A stretch of 64,000 bases of DNA, taken from positions 1,704,001-1,768,000 of the forward strand of contig NZ_JABWQX020000001.1 of the NCBI RefSeq assembly GCF_014268655.2. Reading direction: 5' to 3'. Under the pieces are notes generated by a model. The model did not search any database. It was not told the DNA's origin and saw only the letters and a list, made by a program, of their open reading frames with translations. Position numbers and translations under genes: made by a program. Position 1 is the first letter of the stretch; each line of letters begins with the position of its first letter. Shown in pieces: positions 13,290 to 21,537 of the stretch. Source of the stretch: Pseudomonas marvdashtae (GTDB taxonomy: Bacteria > Pseudomonadota > Gammaproteobacteria > Pseudomonadales > Pseudomonadaceae).

Positions 13290-13466
13290 CCAGACGCACA
13301 AGCCGGCGGATTCTGGCGTAGTTGTAGGCAATGACGCAAGGCAACGTAGCCTCGATCGGGAGTCCTACATGGCCCGATAAACAGAACCAAAGCCGAACAC
13401 TATTTTTGACGAGACGAATTACCCGTGGCGAGGGAGCTTGCTCCCGCTGGGCTGCGCAGCGGCCCC
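13290..13466. repeat. 177-bp direct repeat, copy A (putative promoter region plus REP)
   Basis: This block recurs at 14141-14317 with the same length and only about six base differences. It lies just beyond the variable leader, so relative to the gene it is the 5'-most conserved part and probably holds the promoter; I see no convincing -35/-10 pair. Its right end runs into the GTGGCGAGGGAGCTTGC REP. Confidence 0.8.
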
Positions 13467-13535
13467 AAGATTTTGCGGTCGCTGCGCACTGGAGCGCCAG
13501 CCCGCCCGAGCGGGAGCAAGCTCCCTCGCCACGGG
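13423..13535. repeat. REPIN (inverted REP pair) between the two DUF3077-like units
   Basis: CGTGGCGAGGGAGCTTGCTC at the left is answered by GAGCAAGCTCCCTCGCCACG at the right, with a short GC-rich spacer. With the 177-bp block and the leader this accounts for the 520 gene-free bases between copies 1 and 2. Confidence 0.85.
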
Positions 13536-13564
13536 TTCACTTGGCTTGGGATTTTCTCTGAGTG

Positions 13565-13891
13565 TCAGCGCGGCGCGGCGATGTCCAGGGCGCGGTTCGC
13601 CAATAGCTCACCGAGTTCGATCATCTGCTGGATCGCCAGTGCGAAACTCCGTCGCGAGCCCTCCAGATCAAAGGCCAATTCGCTGGCCATGACGTTGACC
13701 GAGGCGAGGGTTTCGCTGAGGTTGGCCAACAGGCATTCCATGTCCGCTCCTTCTGCCACGGTGAATAGCTGGCCCGGCGGTGGATTGGGTGTTTCAGGTT
13801 TGGGATCGAGGTAAAAGGCGAGGGCGCGGTCGGCGGCTTCGTTGAGTTTCCTGGAATCGTCTTCGGGGGGATTGGGGGTGATCTTGAACAT
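13565..13891 (-). CDS. DUF3077/DUF6124-like protein, copy 2
   Basis: A 108-residue near-duplicate of the 12718-13044 protein; the C-terminal 70 residues are identical. AGGAG nine bases before the ATG at 13891 supports this start over an in-frame ATG at 13912. Gene, leader and upstream block form a unit repeated about every 850 bases, so this is a recent tandem duplication. No signal peptide or membrane segment is visible. Function unknown. Confidence 0.8.
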   Translation of the reverse strand: MFKITPNPPEDDSRKLNEAADRALAFYLDPKPETPNPPPGQLFTVAEGADMECLLANLSETLASVNVMASELAFDLEGSRRSFALAIQQMIELGELLANRALDIAAPR

Positions 13892-13929
13892 GGTGTAACT
13901 CCTAGTATTCATTTTCAGGAGCCGACACC

Positions 13930-14122
13930 ATCGCTACCAAACGATTGGGTGGCGGCCGCACGCGGGTTGGTAGACCGGAGCACTAGGAACCCGGCGCGCC
14001 CGAAGACGCCCTGCGCACGGCCACCATGAAACAGATGCCCAGACAGCATCTGCGAAGGGTGGCGCTTGCGCCTAGTTGACTCGCGGGCTACCAAACCCGA
14101 TCGCTGAAATCAGCGACCCGGA
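13930..14122 (-). ncRNA. Candidate structured mRNA leader of DUF3077-like copy 2
   Basis: It has the same architecture as 13081-13270 but different bases. Stems are 13964-13973 with 14088-14098 (one bulged A), 13975-13978 with 13991-13994, 13996-14000 with 14005-14009, 14020-14025 with 14058-14063, 14032-14038 with 14046-14052, and 14102-14106 with 14111-14115. Loop ACTAGG (13982-13987) matches CCTAGT (14071-14076), a compensated version of the pseudoknot pair in copy 1. CTACCAA at 13934-13940 is an alternative partner for TTGGTAG at 13967-13973. The one mismatch in the 13996-14009 stem is C/A on the plus strand and therefore G-U on the minus strand, which favours transcription with the gene. 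Confidence 0.6.
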
Positions 14123-14140
14123 AACAGTAAAAGCCACGAG

Positions 14141-14317
14141 CCAGACGCACAAGCCGGCGGATTCTGGCGTAGTTGTAGGCAATGACGCAAGGCAACGTAG
14201 CCTCGCTCGGGTGTCCTACATAGCCCGATAAACAGAACCCGAGCCGAACACTATTTTTGAAGAGACGAATTACCCGTGGCGAGGGAGCTTGCTCCCGCTG
14301 GGCTGCGCAGCGGCCCC
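14141..14317. repeat. 177-bp direct repeat, copy B (putative promoter region plus REP)
   Basis: Second copy of the block at 13290-13466, about 97% identical and colinear. The strong conservation here contrasts with the diverged leader beside it. Together with the leader and REPIN it explains the 529 gene-free bases before opmQ. Confidence 0.8.
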
Positions 14318-14408
14318 AGAACCAGCCGCCTCAAAACACCTGGCCCACCGATGCGCTTGCCATTGGGGCTGCTACGCAGCCCAGCGGGAGCAAGCTCCCT
14401 CGCCACGG
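14274..14408. repeat. REPIN between the DUF3077-like pair and opmQ
   Basis: An inverted pair of the CGTGGCGAGGGAGCTTGC family (left arm 14274-14317, right arm about 14365-14408) sits just downstream of the opmQ stop. Confidence 0.85.
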
Positions 14409-14420
14409 TGGTGCTCGGCT

Positions 14421-15821
14421 TTAGATCGGCGCCACCCGCCAACCCCCACCCAACGCCTTGTACAACGCCACGCTCGCCTGCACCCGCGCCAACCGCAGTT
14501 GCACGTTCATGTCCTGTGCCGCGTACAACGTGCGTTGGGTTTCGAGCACGGTGAGCAGGTCTTCGGCGCCGGCCTGGTAGCGGCTTTGGGCAATGTCGAA
14601 GGCGGTCTGGGCCTGGTGCAGTTCTTCGGTCTGCCATTGCCGTTGCTGATCCAATCCGTTGATGCTGTTCAGGGCTTTTTCGACGTCGGCGAAGCCGTTC
14701 ACGATCGCCGCGCGATAGGTTTCCAGCAATTCTTCTTGCCGGGCGCTGGCCCTGTCCCGTTCGGCCCGCAGGCGGCCGTTGTTGAAGATCGGTGCGGTCA
14801 GGCCGGCGCCGAGGTTGTAGACGTTGTTGCGCAGCAATTGATCGGCGATGTCGGCGCCAGTGGCCAAGCTCAGGCCCAGGGTGACCGAGGGCAGCATGGC
14901 GGCGCGGGCCACGGTGATATCAGCCTGAGCGGCGGCGAGGCGTGCTTCGGCGGCGGCGATATCGGGGCGGCGGCGCAGCAGCTCGCTGGGCACGCCGGCG
15001 TTGATGGCGGGCCAGTGCAAGCGGTCGAACGGTTCATCGTCGAGCTGGAGCGACTGCACCGGTTGGCCCAGCAACGCCGCGAGGGTGATCAACGCTTCGC
15101 GGGCTTGTTGTTGCACTTGCGGCACGCGGCGTTGTTGGGTCGCCACCAGGCTTTTTTGCTGGGACAGCTCCAGGGCAGTGGCGCTGCCGGCGTCGTAGCG
15201 GGTTTGCACCAGCTTCAAGACGTTTTGTGCGTTGGCCAGGTTCAGTTCGGCGATCCGCTGTTGTTCGCGCAGCGATAAGGCTTGGGTGTAACTGTTGGCG
15301 ACGCCGCTGAGCAAGGTCAGCTCCACCGTCGCCCGGTCGAACTGGCTGGCCGACAGCGAGCTCTGCGCGCTGTCCCGGGCCGCCCGCTTGCCGCCCCAGA
15401 AATCCAGCTCATAGCTGGTGCTGAGGTTGGCGTCGTAGTAATCGATGGTGCGGTTGTCCCGGTCGACGTCCAGTTGGCTGTAGCCTTTGCCGCGCAACAA
15501 TTCCTGGCGATTGCCGTTGAGCCCGGCCGTGACCGCGGGCAGCAACGGCGCGCCGGCGATCACCGCGCTGGCCTGGGCCTGGCGCACCCGGGCCATGGCC
15601 GCGGCCAAGTCGAAGCTACCCAAGCGTGCCTGTTCGATCAATTGATCGAGTTGCGGACTGCCGAAATGCGTCCACCATTGTTGGTTATCCGCTCGGCTGC
15701 CAGGGGTGTCGAGGCTCTGCCAGGCCTGGGGCGGCTGGATGCCGCTGTCCGGTGCCGACGCAGGAGTGGCGCAGGCCGCCAGCAACAGGCTGGCGGCCAG
15801 AAGGGTCAGGTGCGCTTTCAT
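14421..15821 (-). CDS. opmQ: OpmQ, outer-membrane factor of the PvdRT-OpmQ efflux system
   Basis: A 466-residue TolC/NodT-type outer-membrane lipoprotein. The signal MKAHLTLLAASLLLAAC ends in a lipobox cysteine at about residue 17. Paired OEP repeats follow, with LGAGLTAPIFNNGRLRAERD and DLLTVLETQRTLY typical of the family. With PvdT and PvdR it forms a tripartite pump that exports or recycles pyoverdine from the periplasm. A GTG at 15839 inside the pvdT stop region would add six residues; I prefer the ATG because it places the signal at the N-terminus, though neither start has a clear ribosome site. Confidence 0.93.
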   Translation of the reverse strand: MKAHLTLLAASLLLAACATPASAPDSGIQPPQAWQSLDTPGSRADNQQWWTHFGSPQLDQLIEQARLGSFDLAAAMARVRQAQASAVIAGAPLLPAVTAGLNGNRQELLRGKGYSQLDVDRDNRTIDYYDANLSTSYELDFWGGKRAARDSAQSSLSASQFDRATVELTLLSGVANSYTQALSLREQQRIAELNLANAQNVLKLVQTRYDAGSATALELSQQKSLVATQQRRVPQVQQQAREALITLAALLGQPVQSLQLDDEPFDRLHWPAINAGVPSELLRRRPDIAAAEARLAAAQADITVARAAMLPSVTLGLSLATGADIADQLLRNNVYNLGAGLTAPIFNNGRLRAERDRASARQEELLETYRAAIVNGFADVEKALNSINGLDQQRQWQTEELHQAQTAFDIAQSRYQAGAEDLLTVLETQRTLYAAQDMNVQLRLARVQASVALYKALGGGWRVAPI

Positions 15822-15831
15822 AGGGTGGGGT

Positions 15832-17802
15832 TCATTCACTGGTGAGGGCCGCGACCGGGTCGAGGCGAGCCGCCTTGCGGGCGGGCATGAAACCGAAGAC
15901 GACGCCAGTGATCAGCGCGCAACCGAAGGCGCCGAACACCGCCAGCCATTCGAAGGCCACGGCGATCTTGCCCAGCAGCAATGCGCCGCCCACCAGCAAG
16001 GCCAGGCCGATGCCGGCCAATCCACCGACCACGGAGAGCATCACCGCTTCAGTCAGGAACTGGCGCAGGATGTCGCGCTGGCGGGCGCCGGTGGCCATGC
16101 GGATGCCGATCTCCCGAGTCCGTTCGCGCACCGTCATGAGCATGATGTTCATCACGCCGATGCCGCCCACCAGCAGTGAAATCGCCGCAATGGCCCCGAG
16201 CATCAGCGACAGCGTGCCTTGGGTGCGGGCCTCGGCCTGGATCATCGCGGCGTTGTTGGTCAGCTCGAAATCCTGCTTGCCGTCATGCAGGCGCAACAGG
16301 GTGCGGGAAACGGCGTCCTCGGCTTCCTTGACCTTGCCGGCGTCCCGCGCCGCGATCACTACGTATTCCGGATGACGTGTGCCGAACAAGCGCACGCTGG
16401 CGGCGGAATAGGGCACCGCGATGCGATTGTCGGCGTCCGAGTCGCCAGAGCTGGCGCCTTTTTCGGCCAGCACGCCGACGACCTGGAACGGTACGTTTTC
16501 GATCAGGATGTAGCGGCCGATGGGATCGACGACATCCTTGAGCAACTTCTGCCGGACCTTGTAGCCGATCACGGCTACCGCTGCTGCGCTGCGTTCGTCG
16601 GCTTCGCTGAAGTAACTGCCCTGGGCCACCGGCCAATTGAAAATGGTCGGGAAGTTGGTGTCGTTGCCGCCCACATAGCTGGTGTGGTCGAGGTTGCCGA
16701 AACGCACGTTGGCGTTGTTGCCGTTGACCGGCATGATGCGCTGCACTTCGGGCAGGGCGGCGAGGGCGGCAATGTCGTGTTCGCTGATGATGCCCTTGGT
16801 GGCGCGCGGATTGGGTGCCGTGCCGTTGAGGTAGATAATGTTCGAGCCGAAGGCGCCCATCTGGGCCATGACCTGGCGCTTGCTGCCTTCGCCCACGGCC
16901 AGCATCACCACCACCGAGGCCACGCCGATGACGATGCCGAGCAAGGTCAGGGCGGTGCGAAAGCGGTTGATCCACATCACTCGCCACGCCGCTTGTACCG
17001 CGTCGATCAGCTCACCTTTCCAGGCACCGTTGTGCTCGCTGCCGGCGCTCAGGCGCTGGCGCAGGTCCACCGCTTGCAACGCGTTCGGATTGGCTTGTGG
17101 GGCGGTCGGCGAAGCGGTGGCGCTGTCGCTGATGATCAGCCCATCGCGGATTTCGATGATGCGTTTGGCCCGCGCGGCCACGTCGCGATCGTGGGTGATC
17201 AGGATCACCACATGACCCTGGCTCGCCAGTTCGTCGAGTAGCGCCATGACCTCGATCCCGCTCTGGCTGTCGAGCGCGCCGGTGGGTTCGTCGGCGAGGA
17301 TGATGTGCCCGCCGTTCATCAAGGCCCGGGCAATCGATACCCGCTGTTGCTGCCCGCCGGACAGCTGGTGGGGACGGTTGCCGGTGCGGCTTGCCAAGCC
17401 GAGGCGTTCGAGCAGGGCGCTGGCCCGGGCGTGGCGCTCGGCGGCCGAGGTGCCGGCGTAGATGGCCGGCATCTCGACGTTTTCCTGGGCGCTGCCGGAG
17501 GGGATCAGGTGGTAGCCCTGAAACACAAAGCCAAACGCTTCGCGCCGCAGCCAGGCGAGTTCGTCGCTGCCCAGGCCGGCGACGTCTTCGCCGGCGAAAA
17601 GATACTCGCCACGGGTGGGACGGTCGAGGCAGCCGAGGATATTCATCAGCGTCGATTTACCGGAGCCGGACGCCCCGACAATCGCCAGGAACTCCCCCGC
17701 ATGGATCGACAAGTCGATGCCACGCAAGACTTCCACCCGTGGGCTGTCGCCGCCGCCGTAGGCCTTGCGAATGTCCCGCAGTTCGATCAGGGGCGTATCC
17801 AT
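15832..17802 (-). CDS. pvdT: PvdT, MacB-type ABC transporter of pyoverdine export
   Basis: A 656-residue MacB-like fusion. The N-terminal ATPase (about 1-225) has Walker [10 protein letters not shown], signature [10 protein letters not shown] and Walker [12 protein letters not shown]. One membrane segment near 275 precedes a large periplasmic domain, and three segments follow at the C-terminus (the last from about 600). It couples ATP use to periplasmic substrate transfer through PvdR into OpmQ. Only one base separates the pvdR stop from its ATG, so the genes are tightly coupled. Confidence 0.95.
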   Translation of the reverse strand: MDTPLIELRDIRKAYGGGDSPRVEVLRGIDLSIHAGEFLAIVGASGSGKSTLMNILGCLDRPTRGEYLFAGEDVAGLGSDELAWLRREAFGFVFQGYHLIPSGSAQENVEMPAIYAGTSAAERHARASALLERLGLASRTGNRPHQLSGGQQQRVSIARALMNGGHIILADEPTGALDSQSGIEVMALLDELASQGHVVILITHDRDVAARAKRIIEIRDGLIISDSATASPTAPQANPNALQAVDLRQRLSAGSEHNGAWKGELIDAVQAAWRVMWINRFRTALTLLGIVIGVASVVVMLAVGEGSKRQVMAQMGAFGSNIIYLNGTAPNPRATKGIISEHDIAALAALPEVQRIMPVNGNNANVRFGNLDHTSYVGGNDTNFPTIFNWPVAQGSYFSEADERSAAAVAVIGYKVRQKLLKDVVDPIGRYILIENVPFQVVGVLAEKGASSGDSDADNRIAVPYSAASVRLFGTRHPEYVVIAARDAGKVKEAEDAVSRTLLRLHDGKQDFELTNNAAMIQAEARTQGTLSLMLGAIAAISLLVGGIGVMNIMLMTVRERTREIGIRMATGARQRDILRQFLTEAVMLSVVGGLAGIGLALLVGGALLLGKIAVAFEWLAVFGAFGCALITGVVFGFMPARKAARLDPVAALTSE

Positions 17803-17803
17803 T

Positions 17804-18952
17804 TCAGCCCCCGCTGCCGCTGGCCGGTCCGATCAGCACCCGGTCGCCTTCGTTCAGACCCTCGATAATTTGCGTGCGCAGGCGGTCGCTGACGCCGGTG
17901 CGAACAGTGCGCGGCTGGACGTCGCCATTGTCGGCCAGCACCCGTACCTGACCGGCGTCCTGCAAGGCGGCGATGGGCACGGTCAGCACGTCCTTGGCTT
18001 GGGCGGCGACGAAAAATACCTGGGCGGTCATGTCGGTCATCAGCGCGCGGTCGGCGTTGTCGACGTCCAGCAACACGGTGTAGAGCACCACCCGTTCGCT
18101 GCCGCTGCGGCCACCGGTAGGGCCGCCGCCCTGGCTGGCTTCCAGCGGGCGTGGCGGCACCGGTAGGACCTGCCGCACGGTGCTGCTCCAGCGCCGGCTG
18201 CCACCGGCCAATGTCGTGAAGTAGGCGGTCATGCCCGGCTTGACGTGGCCGATGTCGGCTTCCGAAACTTCGGCCCAGACCGTCATCGGCGACAGCCGCG
18301 CAATGCGCAGGATCAGCGGGGTTTGCTGCTGGGCGTTGAGGGTCTGGCCTTCCCGGGCACCGATGGCGACGACGGTGCCGCTCATCGGCGCATAAATGCG
18401 CGTGTAGCCCAACTCGGCCTCGTCGCTGCGCAAGCTGGCCTGGGCCTGGCGGATCTGCGCCTGGAACATGTCGATGCGCGCCTGGGTCGCCCGCACTTCG
18501 GCCTGGGCGGTCTGCACATCTTCTTCGCGAGTGGCGCCGCCGGCCTTGAGTTGCTGCTGGCGACGGAATTTCTGCTGTGCCAGGTCGTGTTGGGCGCGCT
18601 GTTCCTGGAGCTGGGCCTTGAGGTTCTCAATGGAAAAGCGCCCGGCGTCGAGCCTGGCTTTTTGCGTGGACGGGTCGATTTCTACCAATAGCTGGCCTTC
18701 GTGGACCTCGTCACCGGCTTCGACATGGATCTTCTGGATCTGCCCGGACGCTTGAGCGCCCACATCCACGTAACGCCTTGGTTGCAGGGTGCCAAGGGCG
18801 GTGACGCTGTTTTCGATATCGCCACGGGTGACGGCGACGGTGGCCATGGGGGCACGGTTCGGCGCAACCGCTTGCCACGCAGCGAAAGCCACGGCCGGCA
18901 AGAGGGCGAAGGTCAGGAGCCAGGCGGGTCGGGTGAGGCGGGGACGATTCAT
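17804..18952 (-). CDS. pvdR: PvdR, periplasmic adaptor of the PvdRT-OpmQ efflux system
   Basis: A 382-residue membrane fusion protein: N-terminal signal or anchor (about 8-28), a split lipoyl domain ([28 protein letters not shown]), a central coiled-coil hairpin rich in Q, A and R (about 95-175), then a beta barrel. It bridges PvdT and OpmQ. It is the first gene of the pvdR-pvdT-opmQ operon, with an exact PvdS-type box upstream. In P. aeruginosa the anti-sigma gene fpvR lies directly upstream of pvdR; here it does not. Confidence 0.95.
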   Translation of the reverse strand: MNRPRLTRPAWLLTFALLPAVAFAAWQAVAPNRAPMATVAVTRGDIENSVTALGTLQPRRYVDVGAQASGQIQKIHVEAGDEVHEGQLLVEIDPSTQKARLDAGRFSIENLKAQLQEQRAQHDLAQQKFRRQQQLKAGGATREEDVQTAQAEVRATQARIDMFQAQIRQAQASLRSDEAELGYTRIYAPMSGTVVAIGAREGQTLNAQQQTPLILRIARLSPMTVWAEVSEADIGHVKPGMTAYFTTLAGGSRRWSSTVRQVLPVPPRPLEASQGGGPTGGRSGSERVVLYTVLLDVDNADRALMTDMTAQVFFVAAQAKDVLTVPIAALQDAGQVRVLADNGDVQPRTVRTGVSDRLRTQIIEGLNEGDRVLIGPASGSGG

Positions 18953-19020
18953 GCAGGGTTCCGGCCAATGATATCGGGCCCCGTCGCAGGAGCAGCAGGG
19001 ACGGGGGGGTGTTCTGGTAG

Positions 19021-19044
19021 ACGAGCGTTACGGGCGGGAATTTA
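19021..19044 (-). promoter_or_regulatory. PvdS/FpvI-type promoter box for pvdR-pvdT-opmQ
   Basis: Minus-strand TAAAT (19044-19040), 16 bases, CGT (19023-19021), 69 bases upstream of the pvdR start. Confidence 0.88.
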
Positions 19045-19071
19045 GCGGGTGCCAGTTGAACGACACTAACC

Positions 19072-19195
19072 CCGTGGCGAGGGAGCTTGCTCCCGCTGGG
19101 CCGCGAAGCGGCCCCAAAACTGAGCCCCAGTTTTAAAAATGTCGCCTGCCTTGGGCCTGCTGCGCAGGCCAGCGGGAGCAAGCTCCCTCGCCACA
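19072..19195. repeat. REPIN between pvdR and fpvI
   Basis: Inverted REP pair, CGTGGCGAGGGAGCTTGC on the left and GCAAGCTCCCTCGCCAC on the right. The 423-base gap between pvdR and fpvI holds only this element, the pvdR promoter box and the Fur-like site; I find no fpvR remnant. Confidence 0.85.
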
Positions 19196-19261
19196 AAAGC
19201 AAATACCTGGCGCTACTGGGAATAAACGAAGCCGCCTTGATACAAACCAAAGCTTTAAATC

Positions 19262-19282
19262 TATATGAGAATTACTATAAAT
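19262..19282 (+). promoter_or_regulatory. Probable Fur box upstream of fpvI
   Basis: An AT-rich stretch, TATATGAGAATTACTATAAA, resembles the Fur consensus (GATAAT repeats) in a GC-rich genome and lies 94 bases before the fpvI ATG. Iron-dependent repression of fpvI by Fur is known in P. aeruginosa. Confidence 0.6.
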
Positions 19283-19375
19283 TACGCTATTGAATCTGCC
19301 ACTATCGTGCCATGCGATTTTTCGGCATGCCGGTTGGCACAGGGATAGTTGTCGCAGACATTGCGCACGGGAGTC

Positions 19376-19858
19376 ATGTTGGAAAACTACTATCGCGAAC
19401 TGGTGTGTTTCCTGAACGCCAGGCTAGGCAACCGCCAGGCGGCCGAGGATGTGGTGCATGACGCCTACGTGCGGGTACTGGAGCGCGCCAGTGATACGCC
19501 CATTGAGCAACCCCGGGCGTTCCTTTATCGCACCGCATTGAACCTGGTGATCGACGGCCATCGGCGCAATACGCTGCGTCAGGTCGAATCGCTCGACGTA
19601 TTGGACAGTGAGGAACGCTTCTTCACCCCATCGCCCCATACCAGCCTCGACCACGGCCAGCGCCTGGGCATGCTGCAACGGGCCCTGGCCGAGTTGCCAC
19701 CGCTGTGTCGCGAGAGCTTCCTGCTGCGCAAGCTCGAAGGCTTGTCCCATGCGCAGATCGCCGAGCGCCTGGGCATTTCCCGGGCGTTGGTGGAGAAGCA
19801 CATCGTCAACGCCATGAAGCATTGTCGGGTGCGCGTGCGGCAGTGGGACGCGCCTTGA
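19376..19858 (+). CDS. fpvI: FpvI, ECF sigma factor for pyoverdine uptake
   Basis: A 160-residue iron-starvation ECF sigma factor. Region 2 shows LGNRQAAEDVVHDAYVRVLE, and region 4 shows LPPLCRESFLLRKLEGLSHA and the helix-turn-helix RALVEKHIVNAMKHC. The ATG at 19376 has GGGAG just upstream and gives the normal family length; an upstream TTG is less likely. FpvI drives fpvA when ferripyoverdine binds the receptor. It normally works with the anti-sigma FpvR, which is not encoded next to it here. Order pvdR<- fpvI-> pvdA-> otherwise matches P. aeruginosa. Confidence 0.92.
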   Translation: MLENYYRELVCFLNARLGNRQAAEDVVHDAYVRVLERASDTPIEQPRAFLYRTALNLVIDGHRRNTLRQVESLDVLDSEERFFTPSPHTSLDHGQRLGMLQRALAELPPLCRESFLLRKLEGLSHAQIAERLGISRALVEKHIVNAMKHCRVRVRQWDAP

Positions 19859-19883
19859 TTCACCTTCACTGATCGCGCAGCGG

Positions 19884-19907
19884 TAAATTTCCCCACACCG
19901 TCCTCGT
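19884..19907 (+). promoter_or_regulatory. PvdS/FpvI-type promoter box for pvdA
   Basis: TAAAT (19884-19888), 16 bases, CGT (19905-19907), 94 bases before the pvdA ATG. pvdA therefore has its own promoter although fpvI lies just upstream. Confidence 0.88.
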
Positions 19908-20001
19908 TCCTCTCAACAGACGACTTGACGGCCTTACGCGGGCCGAGCGAGTCACCAGGCTTTCGCGCCCTGTTGAGGGGCTTCTCCAGAGGACACTGGA
20001 C

Positions 20002-21336
20002 ATGACTCAGGCAATTGCTGCGCCCAACGTTCACGACTTGATCGGCATCGGCTTCGGCCCCTCGAACCTGGCGCTGGCCATTGCGCTCCAGGAGCGCGGC
20101 CAGGTCCAGGGCGAGCTGGATGTGCTGTTCCTCGACAAACAGGCCGACTATCGCTGGCATGGCAACACCCTGGTGACCCAGAGCGAGTTGCAGATCTCGT
20201 TCCTCAAGGACCTGGTGACCCTGCGCAATCCCACCAGCCCGTATTCGTTCGTCAATTACCTCAAGCACCATGGCCGCCTGGTTGATTTCATCAACCTTGG
20301 AACCTTCTACCCGTGCCGCATGGAGTACAACGATTACCTGCGTTGGGTCGCGGCGCAGTTTGCCGGGCAAAGCCGCTACGGCGAAGAAGTGCTGCGCATC
20401 GAACCGGTGCTGCACAACCAGCAAGTCGAAGCGCTGCGGGTGATTTCCCGTAGTGGCCAGGGTGAGGAATTCGTACGCATCACCCGTTCGGTGGTGGTCA
20501 GTGCCGGTGGCACGCCGCGTATTCCCGAAGCGTTCAAAGGCTTCAAGAATGACGCCCGGGTCTTCCACCATTCTCAATACCTGGAGCGCATGGCGACCCA
20601 ACCCTGCGTGAGCGGCCAGCCAATGAGCATCGCCATTATCGGCGGCGGGCAAAGCGCGGCGGAGGCCTTTATCGACCTCAACGACAGCTTCCCGTCGGTG
20701 CAGGTCGACATGATCCTGCGCGGCTCGGCCCTCAAGCCGGCGGACGACAGCCCGTTCGTCAACGAAGTGTTCTCCCCGGAATTCACCGACCTGGTGTTCC
20801 AGCAACCCCATAGCGAGCGCGAGCGCTTGGTCAACGAGTACCACAACACCAATTATTCAGTGGTGGACATTGACCTGATCGAACGCATCTACGGGATTTT
20901 CTACCGGCAGAAGGTATCGGGCGTGGCGCGCCACGCCTTCCGCACCCTCACTACGGTGGATCAAGCCACCGCCACTGACGCCGGCGTGGAACTGGCGGTG
21001 CGCAACAATGCCACCGGTGAACTGACGGTGCGCCGCTATGACGCGGTGGTGCTCGCCACCGGTTACGAGCGGCAGATGCACCGTACGTTGCTCGAGCCGC
21101 TGGCGCCGTACCTGGGAGATTTCGAGGTGGATCGCAACTACAAGTTGATCACCGACGAGCGCTGCAAGGCCGCGATCTACATGCAGGGTTTCTGCCAGGC
21201 CAGCCATGGCCTGAGCGACACCTTGTTGTCGATCCTGCCGGTGCGCGCCGATGAAATCGCCGGCTCTCTCTATGAGCATGGCAACCATCGCGGGCAGGGG
21301 CATTCGGTGGGCGACTTGAAGCTGGCCATGGCGTAG
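20002..21336 (+). CDS. pvdA: PvdA, L-ornithine N5-monooxygenase
   Basis: A 444-residue flavin N-hydroxylating monooxygenase. FAD-binding GIGFGPSNLALA lies near residue 15 and the NADPH site IIGGGQSAAEA near 213; the C-terminal DAVVLATGY motif is family-typical. It makes N5-hydroxyornithine, the hydroxamate iron ligand of pyoverdine, in the cytoplasm. It closes the pyoverdine block in this window. With pvdF missing locally, the formylation step must be encoded elsewhere or this pyoverdine uses acetylated or cyclic hydroxyornithine. Confidence 0.96.
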   Translation: MTQAIAAPNVHDLIGIGFGPSNLALAIALQERGQVQGELDVLFLDKQADYRWHGNTLVTQSELQISFLKDLVTLRNPTSPYSFVNYLKHHGRLVDFINLGTFYPCRMEYNDYLRWVAAQFAGQSRYGEEVLRIEPVLHNQQVEALRVISRSGQGEEFVRITRSVVVSAGGTPRIPEAFKGFKNDARVFHHSQYLERMATQPCVSGQPMSIAIIGGGQSAAEAFIDLNDSFPSVQVDMILRGSALKPADDSPFVNEVFSPEFTDLVFQQPHSERERLVNEYHNTNYSVVDIDLIERIYGIFYRQKVSGVARHAFRTLTTVDQATATDAGVELAVRNNATGELTVRRYDAVVLATGYERQMHRTLLEPLAPYLGDFEVDRNYKLITDERCKAAIYMQGFCQASHGLSDTLLSILPVRADEIAGSLYEHGNHRGQGHSVGDLKLAMA

Positions 21337-21537
21337 GTCTCAGCAACGAAATAGTCCCAATCCCACGCTCGCCGGGAAATTCCTCAGAAACTTCCTACAC
21401 TCTCAACGTGCCTCCTGGTTTCGGCTGGCGGGTACGTTGACGGTTCGCTGTTCCCTCGCTTTGGCAGTTCGAACCTATCAGCCGGTCGCTAGCCTGTAGC
21501 GCTCCGGGCCGATTTCGCCAAGCGAAACCCTGATCCA

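Noticed and set aside
13290..14317. A transposon or insertion sequence carrying the DUF3077-like genes
   Set aside because: No transposase, terminal inverted repeats or target-site duplication is visible; a tandem duplication explains the pattern.
13423..14408. Repeated palindromes that could be taken for a CRISPR array
   Set aside because: The repeats are inverted pairs with unequal spacing and match REP families found elsewhere in the window; there are no regular spacers and no cas genes.
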